Part shown: in pieces, positions 35,671 through 43,913 of the stretch
Position numbering within the stretch: the stretch's first letter is position 1
How the letters are laid out: each line of letters opens with the position of its first letter
Assembly: GCA_026417735.1 (NCBI GenBank)
Contig: JAOACR010000017.1
Coordinates: 62,001-126,000, forward strand
From: Kiritimatiellia bacterium
Lineage (GTDB): Bacteria > Verrucomicrobiota > Kiritimatiellia > PWTM01
Reading direction: 5' to 3'
Length of the DNA stretch: 64,000 bases
Program-made: the position numbers and the translations under genes
Notes under the pieces: generated by a model
The model's input: the letters and a program-made list of their open reading frames with translations, nothing else
What the model was told of the DNA's origin: nothing
Databases searched by the model: none

Positions 35671-36507
35671 TCATCCCCCGCTCGCCGGCGGCCAACCGAA
35701 CAGCCGCGCGGCGTTGCGCCAGGTGAGCTCGGCCAGCGCCGCGGGGGCCAGCCCCCGGGCGGCAGCCACCACGCCGCCCACGTCCACCACCCGGGCCGGT
35801 TCATTCGGCCGGCCGCGGCGAGGCTCGGGCGAGAGCCACGGGGAGTCGGTCTCGATCAGTAGTCGGTCCTCCGGCACCTTCGCCGCGATCTCGCGGAGAT
35901 CGTGCGCGTGGCGAAACGTCACAATGCCGCTGAACGAAATGTGCCAGCCAAGATCGAGCAGTGCGCGCGCAAATGGCCAGTCGCCGGTGAAGCAATGGAT
36001 CACGCCCAGCCGCCCCGGGGCGCCGCGCCAGCCCTCCCCGTGTTGCCGCAGCATCGCGAGCGTGTCCTCCTCCGCCTCGCGGCTGTGCACAACGACGGGC
36101 TTGCCCACCACCGCCGCCAGCGCCAGCACCTCCTCGAACAGCCGGCGCTGCGCGCCGGCGGTCTCCCGCCCGTAGTGGTAGTCGAGCCCCGTCTCCCCCA
36201 CCGCGACCACCTCAGGCCGCCGCGCGGTGTCGCGCAGCTCCGCCAGCGACGGCGCCGCGCCGGCCAGCGAACGGTCCCATCCCACCGCCGCCGCAACCTG
36301 CGCCGGCCGGCGCGCCGCCAAACGCAGCGCCGCCGCGTTCATCGCCGGCGTGCCCCCCACCGCGAGGATCGCAACCACCCCCGCGGCGGCCGCCCGTTCG
36401 CACATCTGCTCGGCGGCCGCATCGTCGAGGTGGTCCACATGCGCGTGCGAATCGAACCAGCGCGCGCCTGTCGCGACGGCCGGCGGCCGAGGGTTGTCCG
36501 CGATCAT
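35671..36507 (-). CDS. TatD-family metal-dependent DNase/hydrolase
   Basis: A 278-aa protein with the TatD signature residues: FDSHAHVDHL (H21 and H23), GETGLDYH, VVVHSREAEEDTL, HCFTGDW and ETDSPWLSPEP. TatD proteins are two-metal deoxyribonucleases of the amidohydrolase superfamily. Length is normal (about 260 aa). ATG 36507 was chosen because the conserved domain starts shortly afterwards and the longer frame lacks family similarity. The stop is 18 bases from the convergent Gfo/Idh/MocA gene. Confidence 0.9.
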   Translation of the reverse strand: MIADNPRPPAVATGARWFDSHAHVDHLDDAAAEQMCERAAAAGVVAILAVGGTPAMNAAALRLAARRPAQVAAAVGWDRSLAGAAPSLAELRDTARRPEVVAVGETGLDYHYGRETAGAQRRLFEEVLALAAVVGKPVVVHSREAEEDTLAMLRQHGEGWRGAPGRLGVIHCFTGDWPFARALLDLGWHISFSGIVTFRHAHDLREIAAKVPEDRLLIETDSPWLSPEPRRGRPNEPARVVDVGGVVAAARGLAPAALAELTWRNAARLFGWPPASGG

Positions 36508-36523
36508 CGTCCGGCGGCGAGAG

Positions 36524-36988
36524 CTACGGTCCGCGGTATTCCCTCCGCGGCAGTTCGCCCGTATGAACCTGAACCGGCAGATGTCCCCCCCGGCCGGCGT
36601 CGCGCCCCGAGTGGCCCCCATCGAACAGCGCCTCGCCCCGCTTCGTATTGCGGACGATCCCACTGTTCGGTTCGGTCAGACTCTGGCCGCTGGCCACCGC
36701 CATCCGCCAGCAGTTCCGCGCCGGCGCCCCAGCAGCGAAGCGCAGCGGCGACGGCCCTCGCTGCGCGGCGCGATCCGCCCGGCGTCGGGGCGTCGAAAAA
36801 CTCTCGAACGCGGCGCTGCGCTCGACCGGGCGTTGCGGAGCGAAACCGCCGTGCGCGAACGAGCCCCGGCTCCCCTCGCGCAGGCTCGCCGGCGCTCGCC
36901 GCCGCCAGCGGCCGGAGCCCGCAGACCCGCGCCCGCGACCGCACACGGTCTTCCAACCGTTGGAGGCGCGCAGCCATGAACCATCCAA
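36524..36988 (-). CDS. Possible small hypothetical protein in a gene-poor stretch
   Basis: This frame of up to 154 codons fills the gap between the decarboxylase stop (37066) and the TatD start (36507). Codon use in the last 60 codons looks like real genes here: GC-rich third positions and varied residues (NSGIVRNTK ... DGGHSGRDAGRGGHLPVQVH). The first half is arginine/glycine-rich and covers two palindromes, so a shorter product from ATG 36703 (59 aa) is also possible. I recognise no family. The other five frames look worse. If it is not a gene, 36508-37065 is 558 bases of non-coding DNA holding only the palindromes at 36952-36997. Confidence 0.35.
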   Translation of the reverse strand: MDGSWLRASNGWKTVCGRGRGSAGSGRWRRRAPASLREGSRGSFAHGGFAPQRPVERSAAFESFSTPRRRADRAAQRGPSPLRFAAGAPARNCWRMAVASGQSLTEPNSGIVRNTKRGEALFDGGHSGRDAGRGGHLPVQVHTGELPRREYRGP

Positions 36989-36997
36989 GGCTTGGAT
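36952..36997. repeat. Two TCCAA-N3-TTGGA palindromes
   Basis: TCCAACCGTTGGA at 36952-36964 and TCCAAGGCTTGGA at 36984-36996 (with one more pair, A..T, outside). Their centres are 32 bases apart, about three turns of DNA. A third copy (TCCAACGATTGGA) is at 56722-56734, also between genes. I found none inside confident genes. Confidence 0.7.
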
Positions 36998-37065
36998 CCG
37001 GCGCTGCGCGGACGCGAACCGCTGTCCGCCCCCCTTCTGTGAACCACCGGCCGTTCATCCGCCGA

Positions 37066-38208
37066 TCACCCCTCATAGTTCACATGCGCGACCCGCGCGG
37101 GCGGAAACCCATTGAAGTAGGTGGACGACGCATGACTGTAGGCGCCGATGTTCGGCGTGTAGACCAGGTCGCCCACTTTCAGCGCGGGCAACGGCTCGGC
37201 GAGCGAGATCGTGTCCAGCGCGTCGCACGTTGGACCAAACACCGCGGACAGCTGCGTGGGACCGCGTCGGAACGCGCGCACGGGATACTTCATGTGGTCA
37301 AAAATGATCCCGGAGTAGGTGTGGTACACGCCATCGTTGATGTAGTAGCAAGGTTTTCCGTCCCGCACCGCACGTCCGATCACCTCGGCGACCAGGGTGC
37401 AGGCGGTCGCGACGATGAAGCGGCCAGGCTCTGCGAGCACCGCGACGTCCCGCGGAAACAGCCGCCGGATTTCCGCGCGCAGCAGACGGCCGAGCTCGCG
37501 CAACGGACGCACGTTCGCGTCGTACGGTGCGGGGAATCCGCCGCCGATATCGAGCTGGATCATCTTCGAGAACCCCCGCGCGCGCGCCTCGCGCAGCACA
37601 CCGGCGGCCAGATGCAGCGCCTGCACATAGTTCTGAAAGTTTGTCGTCTGGCTGCCGACATGGAAGGACAGCCCCTCCACCGTCAGCCCGGCGTCGTGGG
37701 CGGCCTCGATCAGGCCGACCGCGTCGCCCGGCTCGCAGCCGAACTTCGAGGACAGCTCCACCATCGCACCGGTGTTCGGCACGCGGAGCCGCAGCATCAG
37801 ACCCGCGTGAGGGGCGTGCTTCGCGATCTTCCGGATCTCGTCCGCATTGTCGTAGGTGACCAGCGGCCGGTACGGGTCGAGCGTGCGCAGCGTGACGGGG
37901 TCCTTGATCGGGTTCGCGTAGACGATTTTGTCCCAGATGAAGTCCTGCCGCTCCTTCTCAGGGAGATCGCGAATGTTCTCGTACACGAGGTTGAACTCCG
38001 CGAGCGAGGCGACGTCGAAGCTCGCGCCGGCGCGGTACAGCGTGCGGACCACCTCGGGCAGGCTATTCGCCTTCACCGCGTAGTACGGCTGCACGTTCGG
38101 CAGCCATCGGCGGAACTCGGCGAGATTGCGCCGCAACTGCGCGTGATCGACCACAAACAGCGGCGTGCCGTGCTCCCGTGCGAGGCGTCGCAGAAGATCC
38201 CGATTCAT
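37066..38208 (-). CDS. Type III PLP-dependent ornithine/lysine-type decarboxylase
   Basis: A 380-aa alanine-racemase-fold decarboxylase. The PLP lysine is K46 (YYAVKAN). HVGSQ and DIGGGFP follow, then EPGRFIV for the phosphate site. The catalytic cysteine is C328 (GPTCDALD), as in eukaryotic-type ornithine decarboxylase. Likely substrates are ornithine, lysine or carboxynorspermidine; the sequence alone does not settle which, but GPTCD favours ODC/LDC over CANSDC. It would feed polyamine synthesis. ATG 38208 starts the domain correctly. It is divergent from floA across 138 bases. Confidence 0.88.
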   Translation of the reverse strand: MNRDLLRRLAREHGTPLFVVDHAQLRRNLAEFRRWLPNVQPYYAVKANSLPEVVRTLYRAGASFDVASLAEFNLVYENIRDLPEKERQDFIWDKIVYANPIKDPVTLRTLDPYRPLVTYDNADEIRKIAKHAPHAGLMLRLRVPNTGAMVELSSKFGCEPGDAVGLIEAAHDAGLTVEGLSFHVGSQTTNFQNYVQALHLAAGVLREARARGFSKMIQLDIGGGFPAPYDANVRPLRELGRLLRAEIRRLFPRDVAVLAEPGRFIVATACTLVAEVIGRAVRDGKPCYYINDGVYHTYSGIIFDHMKYPVRAFRRGPTQLSAVFGPTCDALDTISLAEPLPALKVGDLVYTPNIGAYSHASSTYFNGFPPARVAHVNYEG

Positions 38209-38227
38209 CGTGGTGTCGCTCTCTACC

Positions 38228-38243
38228 GTCCGCGAATGCGGAC
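38228..38243. promoter_or_regulatory. Inverted repeat in the decarboxylase/floA divergent region
   Basis: GTCCGC (38228-38233) and GCGGAC (38238-38243) flank GAAT. It lies 20-35 bases upstream of the decarboxylase start, where an operator or the top of a leader hairpin would sit. Confidence 0.35.
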
Positions 38244-38290
38244 CGCGCGCCAGCATGCGATCCGCGCCGCGAAAATCAAGCCCGCGCCGG

Positions 38291-38319
38291 TTGCAGCGAC
38301 GTCGCCGCTGGCATAGAGT
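38291..38319 (+). promoter_or_regulatory. Sigma70-type promoter for floA
   Basis: TTGCAG (38291-38296), a 17-base spacer and TAGAGT (38314-38319), the same -10 sequence as at 4753. The leader is about 20 bases and holds AAGGA before ATG 38347. Confidence 0.5.
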
Positions 38320-38346
38320 TCGGCCGACAAAGGGAAGGACGACGCG

Positions 38347-39381
38347 ATGAACCCGATTGTCGTACTGCTGGTGGTTCCGCTGGTCATCCTCGGCATCGTG
38401 CTGATCAGCCTGTTTTTCTACTTCCTCAAGGTTTGGGTCCGCGCGGTAATGTCCGGCGCGCGGGTGAGCCTGTTCAACCTGCTCGGCATGAAACTGCGCG
38501 GCGTACCGCCCACGCTGATCGTGGACGCGCGCATCCGGGCGGTGAAGGCCGGGCTGAACGTCTCGACGGAGGAGCTCGAGGCGCACTACCTGGCCGGTGG
38601 CAACGTGATCAACGTCGTGCAGGCGCTGATCGCGGCGGACAAGGCGAACATCGACCTCACGTTCAAGCGCGCCGCCGCGATCGATCTGGCCGGCCGCGAC
38701 GTGTACGACGCGGTGCGCACGAGCGTGAACCCGAAGGTGATTGACTGCCCGGATCCCTCGAAGGGCACCACAATGCTCGACGCGGTGGCGAAGGATGGCA
38801 TTCGTCTGCTGGTGAAAGCCCGCGTCACGGTGCGCGCGAACCTCGAGCGCCTCGTCGGCGGCGCGACGGAAGACACCATCATCGCGCGCGTCGGCCAGGG
38901 CATCGTGAGCGCGATCGGCTCCTCCGCGACCTACAAGGACGTGCTGGAGAACCCCGATCACATCAGCCGCAAGGTGCTGGAGAGCGGACTGGACTCGCAG
39001 ACCGCCTTCGAGATCGTCTCGATTGACATCGCCGACGTCAGCGTCGCAGGGGTGAGCGGCGCGCGGGAGGTGGCGAACGTCGGCGCGCTGCTCGAAACCG
39101 AGCGCGCCGAGGCCGACAAGAAACTGCGGCAGGCCGAGGCGGAGGGGCGCCGCGCCACCGCCATCGCCGCCGAACAGGAAATGCGCGCCCGCGTACAGGA
39201 AATGCAGGCCAAGCTCATCGAGGCGCAGGCACAAATCCCTCTGGCGATCGCCCAGGCGTTTCGCGAGGGCAAGCTCGGCGTGTTCGACTACTACCGGCTC
39301 CAGAACATCATGGCCGACACCGCGATGCGCGAGTCCATCGCGGGTGGCGCGGACGACAAGTCCGCCCCCAAAGAGGGCTGA
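38347..39381 (+). CDS. floA: Flotillin-like protein FloA
   Basis: A 344-aa protein with an N-terminal hydrophobic hairpin (residues 4-27). The FloA-specific sequence is strongly conserved: [60 protein letters not shown] and the [12 protein letters not shown] strand. A coiled coil follows, and the C-terminus has [14 protein letters not shown]. FloA organises membrane microdomains. The usual NfeD partner gene is not beside it; a proline-rich membrane protein follows 24 bases later. Confidence 0.95.
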   Translation: MNPIVVLLVVPLVILGIVLISLFFYFLKVWVRAVMSGARVSLFNLLGMKLRGVPPTLIVDARIRAVKAGLNVSTEELEAHYLAGGNVINVVQALIAADKANIDLTFKRAAAIDLAGRDVYDAVRTSVNPKVIDCPDPSKGTTMLDAVAKDGIRLLVKARVTVRANLERLVGGATEDTIIARVGQGIVSAIGSSATYKDVLENPDHISRKVLESGLDSQTAFEIVSIDIADVSVAGVSGAREVANVGALLETERAEADKKLRQAEAEGRRATAIAAEQEMRARVQEMQAKLIEAQAQIPLAIAQAFREGKLGVFDYYRLQNIMADTAMRESIAGGADDKSAPKEG

Positions 39382-39405
39382 GCCGACCGCCGCACCGGGC
39401 TGCTC

Positions 39406-40089
39406 ATGAGCGCGCCGTTGCCGCCGTTCAACCGGGCCGACGGGCTGGAGAACCTGATCGGCCTGATCATTCTGATTCTCTGGGGTATCGGCCGGCTGAC
39501 CATGTCCCGATCAAAGCCCTCGCCGCAGCGGCCGGCGGAGCCGTCACCGCCGCCGGCACAGCCGGAGGAAGAGCTGCGGCGGTTTTTGGAAGAGCTATCC
39601 GGCGAACCGCCCGCGCCCCCCCCGGTGCCGGCGCAGCCGCCGGAGGCGCGGCCGGGGCCGCGCCGGGTGGCCAGCCCGGCGGTGGCGCGCAAGGAGCGAG
39701 AGTCTGCCCGGCCACCGCCGGTACCACGCCCACCCATCCCGCCGCGGCCGCCTCGCTCAGTCGTGCCGCCGCCCCCCCGGCCACGCGAAGGGGCAGCCGT
39801 GTCCGCCCCGGTCGGGGAACAACGCAGGGCGCCGCCGGCCGAGCCCAGCGTGGCAGTGCCGGCCGCCGCCCCCCCGCCGCTCCAAGTGGCGATCTTCGGC
39901 GCCGTACCACGGGCGGTTCTCCCCACGCCGTCGTTCGGGGGCATGCTGACGCTACGTGGAGCGCTCGTCCGGCGCACCGGACCTCGCGCCCATCATGTGC
40001 GGCGGCTTCTGCGCGAACCGCGCTCGCGGCAGGACGCGATCGTGCTCGCCGAAGTGTTGGGACCGCCCCGCGCGTTGTCCGATCACTGA
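39406..40089 (+). CDS. Proline-rich membrane-anchored protein
   Basis: A 227-aa protein with a single N-terminal membrane helix (LENLIGLIILILWGIGRL, residues about 14-31) and a long Pro/Ala/Arg-rich disordered region. The C-terminal motif SRQDAIVLAEVLGPPRALSDH, split here as SRQDAIVLAEVLG and PPRAL, is a short conserved ending that I recall from other Verrucomicrobiota hypothetical proteins. The gene is only 24 bases after floA, so the two may act together at the membrane. It converges with the sulfatase, overlapping it by 7 bases. Confidence 0.7.
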   Translation: MSAPLPPFNRADGLENLIGLIILILWGIGRLTMSRSKPSPQRPAEPSPPPAQPEEELRRFLEELSGEPPAPPPVPAQPPEARPGPRRVASPAVARKERESARPPPVPRPPIPPRPPRSVVPPPPRPREGAAVSAPVGEQRRAPPAEPSVAVPAAAPPPLQVAIFGAVPRAVLPTPSFGGMLTLRGALVRRTGPRAHHVRRLLREPRSRQDAIVLAEVLGPPRALSDH

Positions 40090-41744
40090 GTCGTGCTCGC
40101 AGCCGGGCGAGATGCGTTCTCCCGCTGCCGAGCGGCGCGCGGGCGAGTTGTCGGCACCGGGTCGGTAAACGGCGGGCGCTCGAACATCCCGCCATCCTCC
40201 GTCACGCGAGGATCGTTTTGCTCGCGCAGGATCTCCATCAGTCGCCGGGCCATGTCCGCCTTCACCGCCGCGTAGGCCGGCTCCGACGCGACGTTGCGGA
40301 TCTGATCCGCATCGCCACGCAGGTCATAGAGCTCCTCCGCGGGGCGGCGGCCGAACGCCAGCTCCAGATACGGCGACCAAGCAGGATCCGCCCGGTGCAG
40401 CACCAACCACGCCTTTGTTGGACTCGCATCCATGTCCGCATAACACACGAACGTGTCATGTTCGAGCTCCTCGAGTGTCGGCGTGCGCCCCTCGTCCAGG
40501 GCGTGGCCCGGCATCCCCATCGGCCAGCGGTCGGGCGCAAAGTTTCGGACATACAGGAAATCTTTCGTGCGAAGCGCCCGATGGGGATACGGCAGGTTGC
40601 CCTCGCGCGCGCCCGCAACGTGCCGCTCCCGGCCGGTGACGACCCAGGTGCGCGTCGCATCCACCAGCCCCGTCTTCGACGAGGTCATCACCGGCCAAAT
40701 GCTTCGAGCGGTCATTCCCGTCGGAGGCGGCAGGCCGCCAATTTCGAGGAACGTCGGCGCCAGGTCCATCAGGTTCACAAAGTCGTCCACCACTCGCCCC
40801 CCCGGAATGCCCGGTCCGCGCGCGATCAGCGCCACCGCGCAGCCGAAGTCGTAGAGATTGCATTTACCGCGCGGCACGCCGGGCATGCCGTGATCGCCGC
40901 TGAGCACGATCACCGTGCGGTCGAGCTCACCGATTCGCTCAAGCTCCTCCACGATCACGCCAACCCCTGCATCCCACGCTTGGATCTCGCCCATGTAGTC
41001 GGCAACGTCCATGCGGACCTCGGGCACGTCGGGCAGAAACGCCGGCAGCCGGCCGCGCAACCGGTCGGGATCAATTCCCCACAGCGCACGACCGGAGTCG
41101 CGCTCGAACTCGCGGTGCGTGAGCGTCGGCCCAAACCAGTAGCATAGCGGCTGACCCGGTTTCCGGTCGGCGAGATACTGCCGAAAATTCTCCCGCACCT
41201 CTGCCAACAGCTCCGCCTTCGCCTCGTCGAAGGTCTTGCCCGCCTTCACCAGCCGCGTCGCGTTCTGCGAGAAGCGGTTGTATCGGCTGCCCGCCCGTTC
41301 GTACTCGTGGGCGGTGCCGCCGTACGGCGCATCGTTCGGCGTACCCGGCGACCAAACCTTGTACGTCTGTCCGATGTGGTAGCCCGCCTCCCGCAGCAGC
41401 AGCGGATACGACGGGATCGAGGCGTCCCACACCGCACCCTGCAGAATCGCACCGCGGCCGGTCTGCCAGAAATACCGCCCCGCCAGCAGCGCACTCCGGC
41501 ACGGTGTGCAACTGGGCGAATTCACAAACGCGTTGCGGAAGATCACACCCTCCCGGGCCAACCGGTCGATCACCGGCGTTTTCAGCAGCTCGTTGAACGT
41601 CGGCCGGCTGTCGAGCGCAGCGTAACAGCCCGCGTGCCGTCCCCAATCGTCGGCGAAACAGAAGACAATGTTCGGCCGGGGCTCCGGGGCCGCCACCGCC
41701 GCCGCGACGCTCAACATCCAGATCCCTGCGGTCGGACTTTTCAT
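40083..41744 (-). CDS. Exported formylglycine-dependent sulfatase
   Basis: A 553-aa protein with a signal peptide (residues 1-19). The metal site starts at ADDWG (31-35). The sulfatase signature CTPCR (C79-R83, CxPxR) provides the cysteine that must be converted to formylglycine. LSGDHGMPGVPRGKCNLYDFG is present as expected for the family and resembles S1 sulfatases that act on sulfated sugars. No anSME or FGE-type maturation gene is visible in the window. GAGGAG precedes ATG 41744 by 8 bases. The gene lies 60 bases after the SGNH gene, on the same strand. Confidence 0.92.
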   Translation of the reverse strand: MKSPTAGIWMLSVAAAVAAPEPRPNIVFCFADDWGRHAGCYAALDSRPTFNELLKTPVIDRLAREGVIFRNAFVNSPSCTPCRSALLAGRYFWQTGRGAILQGAVWDASIPSYPLLLREAGYHIGQTYKVWSPGTPNDAPYGGTAHEYERAGSRYNRFSQNATRLVKAGKTFDEAKAELLAEVRENFRQYLADRKPGQPLCYWFGPTLTHREFERDSGRALWGIDPDRLRGRLPAFLPDVPEVRMDVADYMGEIQAWDAGVGVIVEELERIGELDRTVIVLSGDHGMPGVPRGKCNLYDFGCAVALIARGPGIPGGRVVDDFVNLMDLAPTFLEIGGLPPPTGMTARSIWPVMTSSKTGLVDATRTWVVTGRERHVAGAREGNLPYPHRALRTKDFLYVRNFAPDRWPMGMPGHALDEGRTPTLEELEHDTFVCYADMDASPTKAWLVLHRADPAWSPYLELAFGRRPAEELYDLRGDADQIRNVASEPAYAAVKADMARRLMEILREQNDPRVTEDGGMFERPPFTDPVPTTRPRAARQRENASRPAASTTQ

Positions 41745-41804
41745 TGGTCGGTCTCCTCGACGCTTCCTAATACTGCATCGTCCGAGGCTCCACAATCCGC
41801 GGTC

Positions 41805-42878
41805 TTATTGCGCTGCGCCGCGGGGCGACGCCGACGGGCTCTCCAACGGCTGGCCCAGCGCCCGCAGCTTCTTTTCCCACGCGCGCAGGCGCTCGAGCTC
41901 GCGAACATGGGTTGGCCGCCGGGCGGTATCCACCAGCCGTCGCTCCAGCAGAAAATAGAAGAGCTCCTCCGCAGCGATCCGGTGTGCGACTTCGCTGCCG
42001 TGCGCATCCACCAGCGGGATCGCTTCCAGCCGGTCGGGCACGGTCGCCGCCATCGCCGGCCACAGATCCAACAGCGGAATGCCCGCCTGGCGACAAGCGG
42101 AGGTGACCTCCTCGTGCATCGGCGCAAACGGATACCGCCCCGGTCGCAGATCCGTGATCCACAGCGGAAACAGCATCGCCACCACCGGGACGCCGCGGGC
42201 GTCCGCCACCGCGCGAATCTCCCGCAGAGACGTCCGAAACTTGGCCAGGCCCGAATAGTCGGCGCGATAGAGAAACCGATAATAGGCCACATACTGGCGG
42301 AGACGACAGTGGCGCTCGATGGCGCGAGCGACAGTGCCGACCAGCCGGCTGTGGCGGGCCACCGGTTGCAGCCAGGCCGGCAGCGTCCAGCCGCGGAGGT
42401 CCGCCCGCCGTTCCATCAGTTCCGCCGGGTTGCTCCAGTCCTCGGTGTCATTCAGCGAAAGTGCCAGCACCACCAGCGACGCGCCCTCCTCGATGGCGCG
42501 GCGGACTTGATCCACCTGCTGGTACGTTGCGCTCGGCTTCGCGTACAGCCGCACCCGCGCCGGTGGCGCCGACGTGCCGACGTTCAGAAACCACTCCAGC
42601 ACAAACGCGAGCCGATGACATTTCTGATTGCCCACCCCCATCGCGATCGAATCGCCGATGATCGCCGCCGTCCAGACATTGGAGGCCCCCTGGGCCCAGG
42701 GATGCTCCCGCGCATCGTCCACGCCCAAAATCCGCCGGCTGCGGTCGAACGGGATCAGGTCTGCCCCCGGTGGCAGACACCACCGTAACGCAAGCTCTGC
42801 GCCCACCGCCAGCGCGCCGAGCGCCACCGCGGCCGCTGTGAACCCGCTCCGCAGCCGCCGCCCCCACCCCATGCTCAT
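41805..42878 (-). CDS. Membrane-anchored SGNH/GDSL hydrolase-like protein
   Basis: A 357-aa protein. An N-terminal membrane anchor (about residues 10-30) precedes the SGNH fold: IIGDSIAMGVGN (block I, nucleophile serine), LALSLNDTEDW (block III-like asparagine) and LVDAHGSEVAHRIAAE (block V, D..H). Such proteins remove or transfer acyl groups from sugars. ATG 42878 overlaps the stop of the PD40 gene (ATGA). A partner role with the nearby sulfatase in removing sugar decorations is inference. Confidence 0.75.
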   Translation of the reverse strand: MSMGWGRRLRSGFTAAAVALGALAVGAELALRWCLPPGADLIPFDRSRRILGVDDAREHPWAQGASNVWTAAIIGDSIAMGVGNQKCHRLAFVLEWFLNVGTSAPPARVRLYAKPSATYQQVDQVRRAIEEGASLVVLALSLNDTEDWSNPAELMERRADLRGWTLPAWLQPVARHSRLVGTVARAIERHCRLRQYVAYYRFLYRADYSGLAKFRTSLREIRAVADARGVPVVAMLFPLWITDLRPGRYPFAPMHEEVTSACRQAGIPLLDLWPAMAATVPDRLEAIPLVDAHGSEVAHRIAAEELFYFLLERRLVDTARRPTHVRELERLRAWEKKLRALGQPLESPSASPRGAAQ

Positions 42879-43870
42879 GGCTTCGCCACGCCGCTCCCCA
42901 CCCATCGCCGCCACCACCAGCGCAGCCACCCGTGCGCCGCGCCCGACGGCGCCACCCACAGATGCGGGCGGTTCGCATCACCGGTCGCCGTCAACCGCAC
43001 CGCCGCTCCCGACGTCGTGTCGTACACCCAGATGTCCACCGGTCCCGGCACCTCCGTGCGAGCGACCAGCCACCGGCGGCGGTTGGACCAGCTCTCGTTG
43101 TCCACCGGCCAGCCGCTGGGGCCAGGCAGCTCCCTCACCACCTCGTCGTTTTCCCAACGCCGCAATCGGATGCACACATGCCGACCGTCAAGATCAGTGT
43201 AGAGGTCGCCCTCGGGCGCGACCGCGGCGGAACATCCGCGTCCCAGTGGCCGCCCCGGCGTCACCACGACACCGTCGTTCACCGAAAACGCATACATCCG
43301 ATGGCCACTAACCGACACCGCCAACCGGCGCCCGTCCAGCGAAAATGCCAGCCCGCGTACCACGACGTTGGTCAGCACCGTCCGCACCCGCCCCTCTCGG
43401 AGCTCCGCCGCGCACAAACGGTCACCGTCCGTGAACCAGATCTCCTGCCCCGACGGATGAAACACAAGCGCCCGTGGCTCGGGATCCTGCGCCACCGCCA
43501 CCGCCCGGCGCCACCGGCCCTCCGCGGTCATCACGCACACCGTCGAGCCGATGAAAAACGCAATCTGCCGGCCGTCCGCAGACCAGCGCGGATATCGACC
43601 CGGCGAGAGCTGCACCGAAAAGCCACTCCCCACACGGGCGACGCAGATCGATTCGGGACGCCGCTCGCTCTCCCGCTGAAACACCAGCCAGCCCCCACAT
43701 TCGCCCGCCAGCTGTTCGGCGCGGCGCCGCTCCGCGCGCGACAACCCTAGCCGCTCCACCCGCCACGGCTCCAGCCGCCCGATCGCGACCGCAAGGACCA
43801 GCGCCACGGCGATCCCAATGGGCCGCAATCCGCGCGCCACACGCGCACACGAGAGAAGGCACCCTTTCAC
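42875..43870 (-). CDS. Exported PD40/WD40-like beta-propeller protein
   Basis: A 331-aa protein with an N-terminal hydrophobic segment (residues about 15-30) and PD40-type repeats (PRWSADGRQIAFFIGSTVCVM, ALVFHPSGQEIWFTDGDRL, AFSLDGRRLAVSV). The last residues are basic. GTG 43870 is the only reasonable start between the divergent gene at 43913 and the first repeat; the longer frame runs antisense through that gene. It heads the PD40-SGNH pair. No function is known beyond a likely periplasmic binding role. Confidence 0.7.
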   Translation of the reverse strand: MKGCLLSCARVARGLRPIGIAVALVLAVAIGRLEPWRVERLGLSRAERRRAEQLAGECGGWLVFQRESERRPESICVARVGSGFSVQLSPGRYPRWSADGRQIAFFIGSTVCVMTAEGRWRRAVAVAQDPEPRALVFHPSGQEIWFTDGDRLCAAELREGRVRTVLTNVVVRGLAFSLDGRRLAVSVSGHRMYAFSVNDGVVVTPGRPLGRGCSAAVAPEGDLYTDLDGRHVCIRLRRWENDEVVRELPGPSGWPVDNESWSNRRRWLVARTEVPGPVDIWVYDTTSGAAVRLTATGDANRPHLWVAPSGAAHGWLRWWWRRWVGSGVAKP

Positions 43871-43882
43871 TGCAAAAAGGGC

Positions 43883-43913
43883 TATGATAAAAAAGCTTTT
43901 TTCGGAATCGCAA
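43883..43913. promoter_or_regulatory. Overlapping divergent promoters around an AAAAAAGCTTTTTT palindrome
   Basis: On the plus strand TATGAT (43883-43888) is a good -10 for the gene at 43913. On the minus strand TTGCGA (43908-43913), 18 bases and TATCAT (43884-43889) form a promoter for the gene at 43870. The two -10 boxes overlap by 5 bases. The perfect palindrome at 43889-43902 fills most of the minus-strand spacer, so the two directions cannot easily be used at once. Confidence 0.5.

Noticed and set aside
35902-38316. 804-codon plus-strand frame
   Set aside because: It runs antisense through the TatD and decarboxylase genes, both of which have full motif sets.
37066-39234. 722-codon version of the decarboxylase
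   Set aside because: The N-terminal 340 residues are antisense to floA; the domain starts at ATG 38208.
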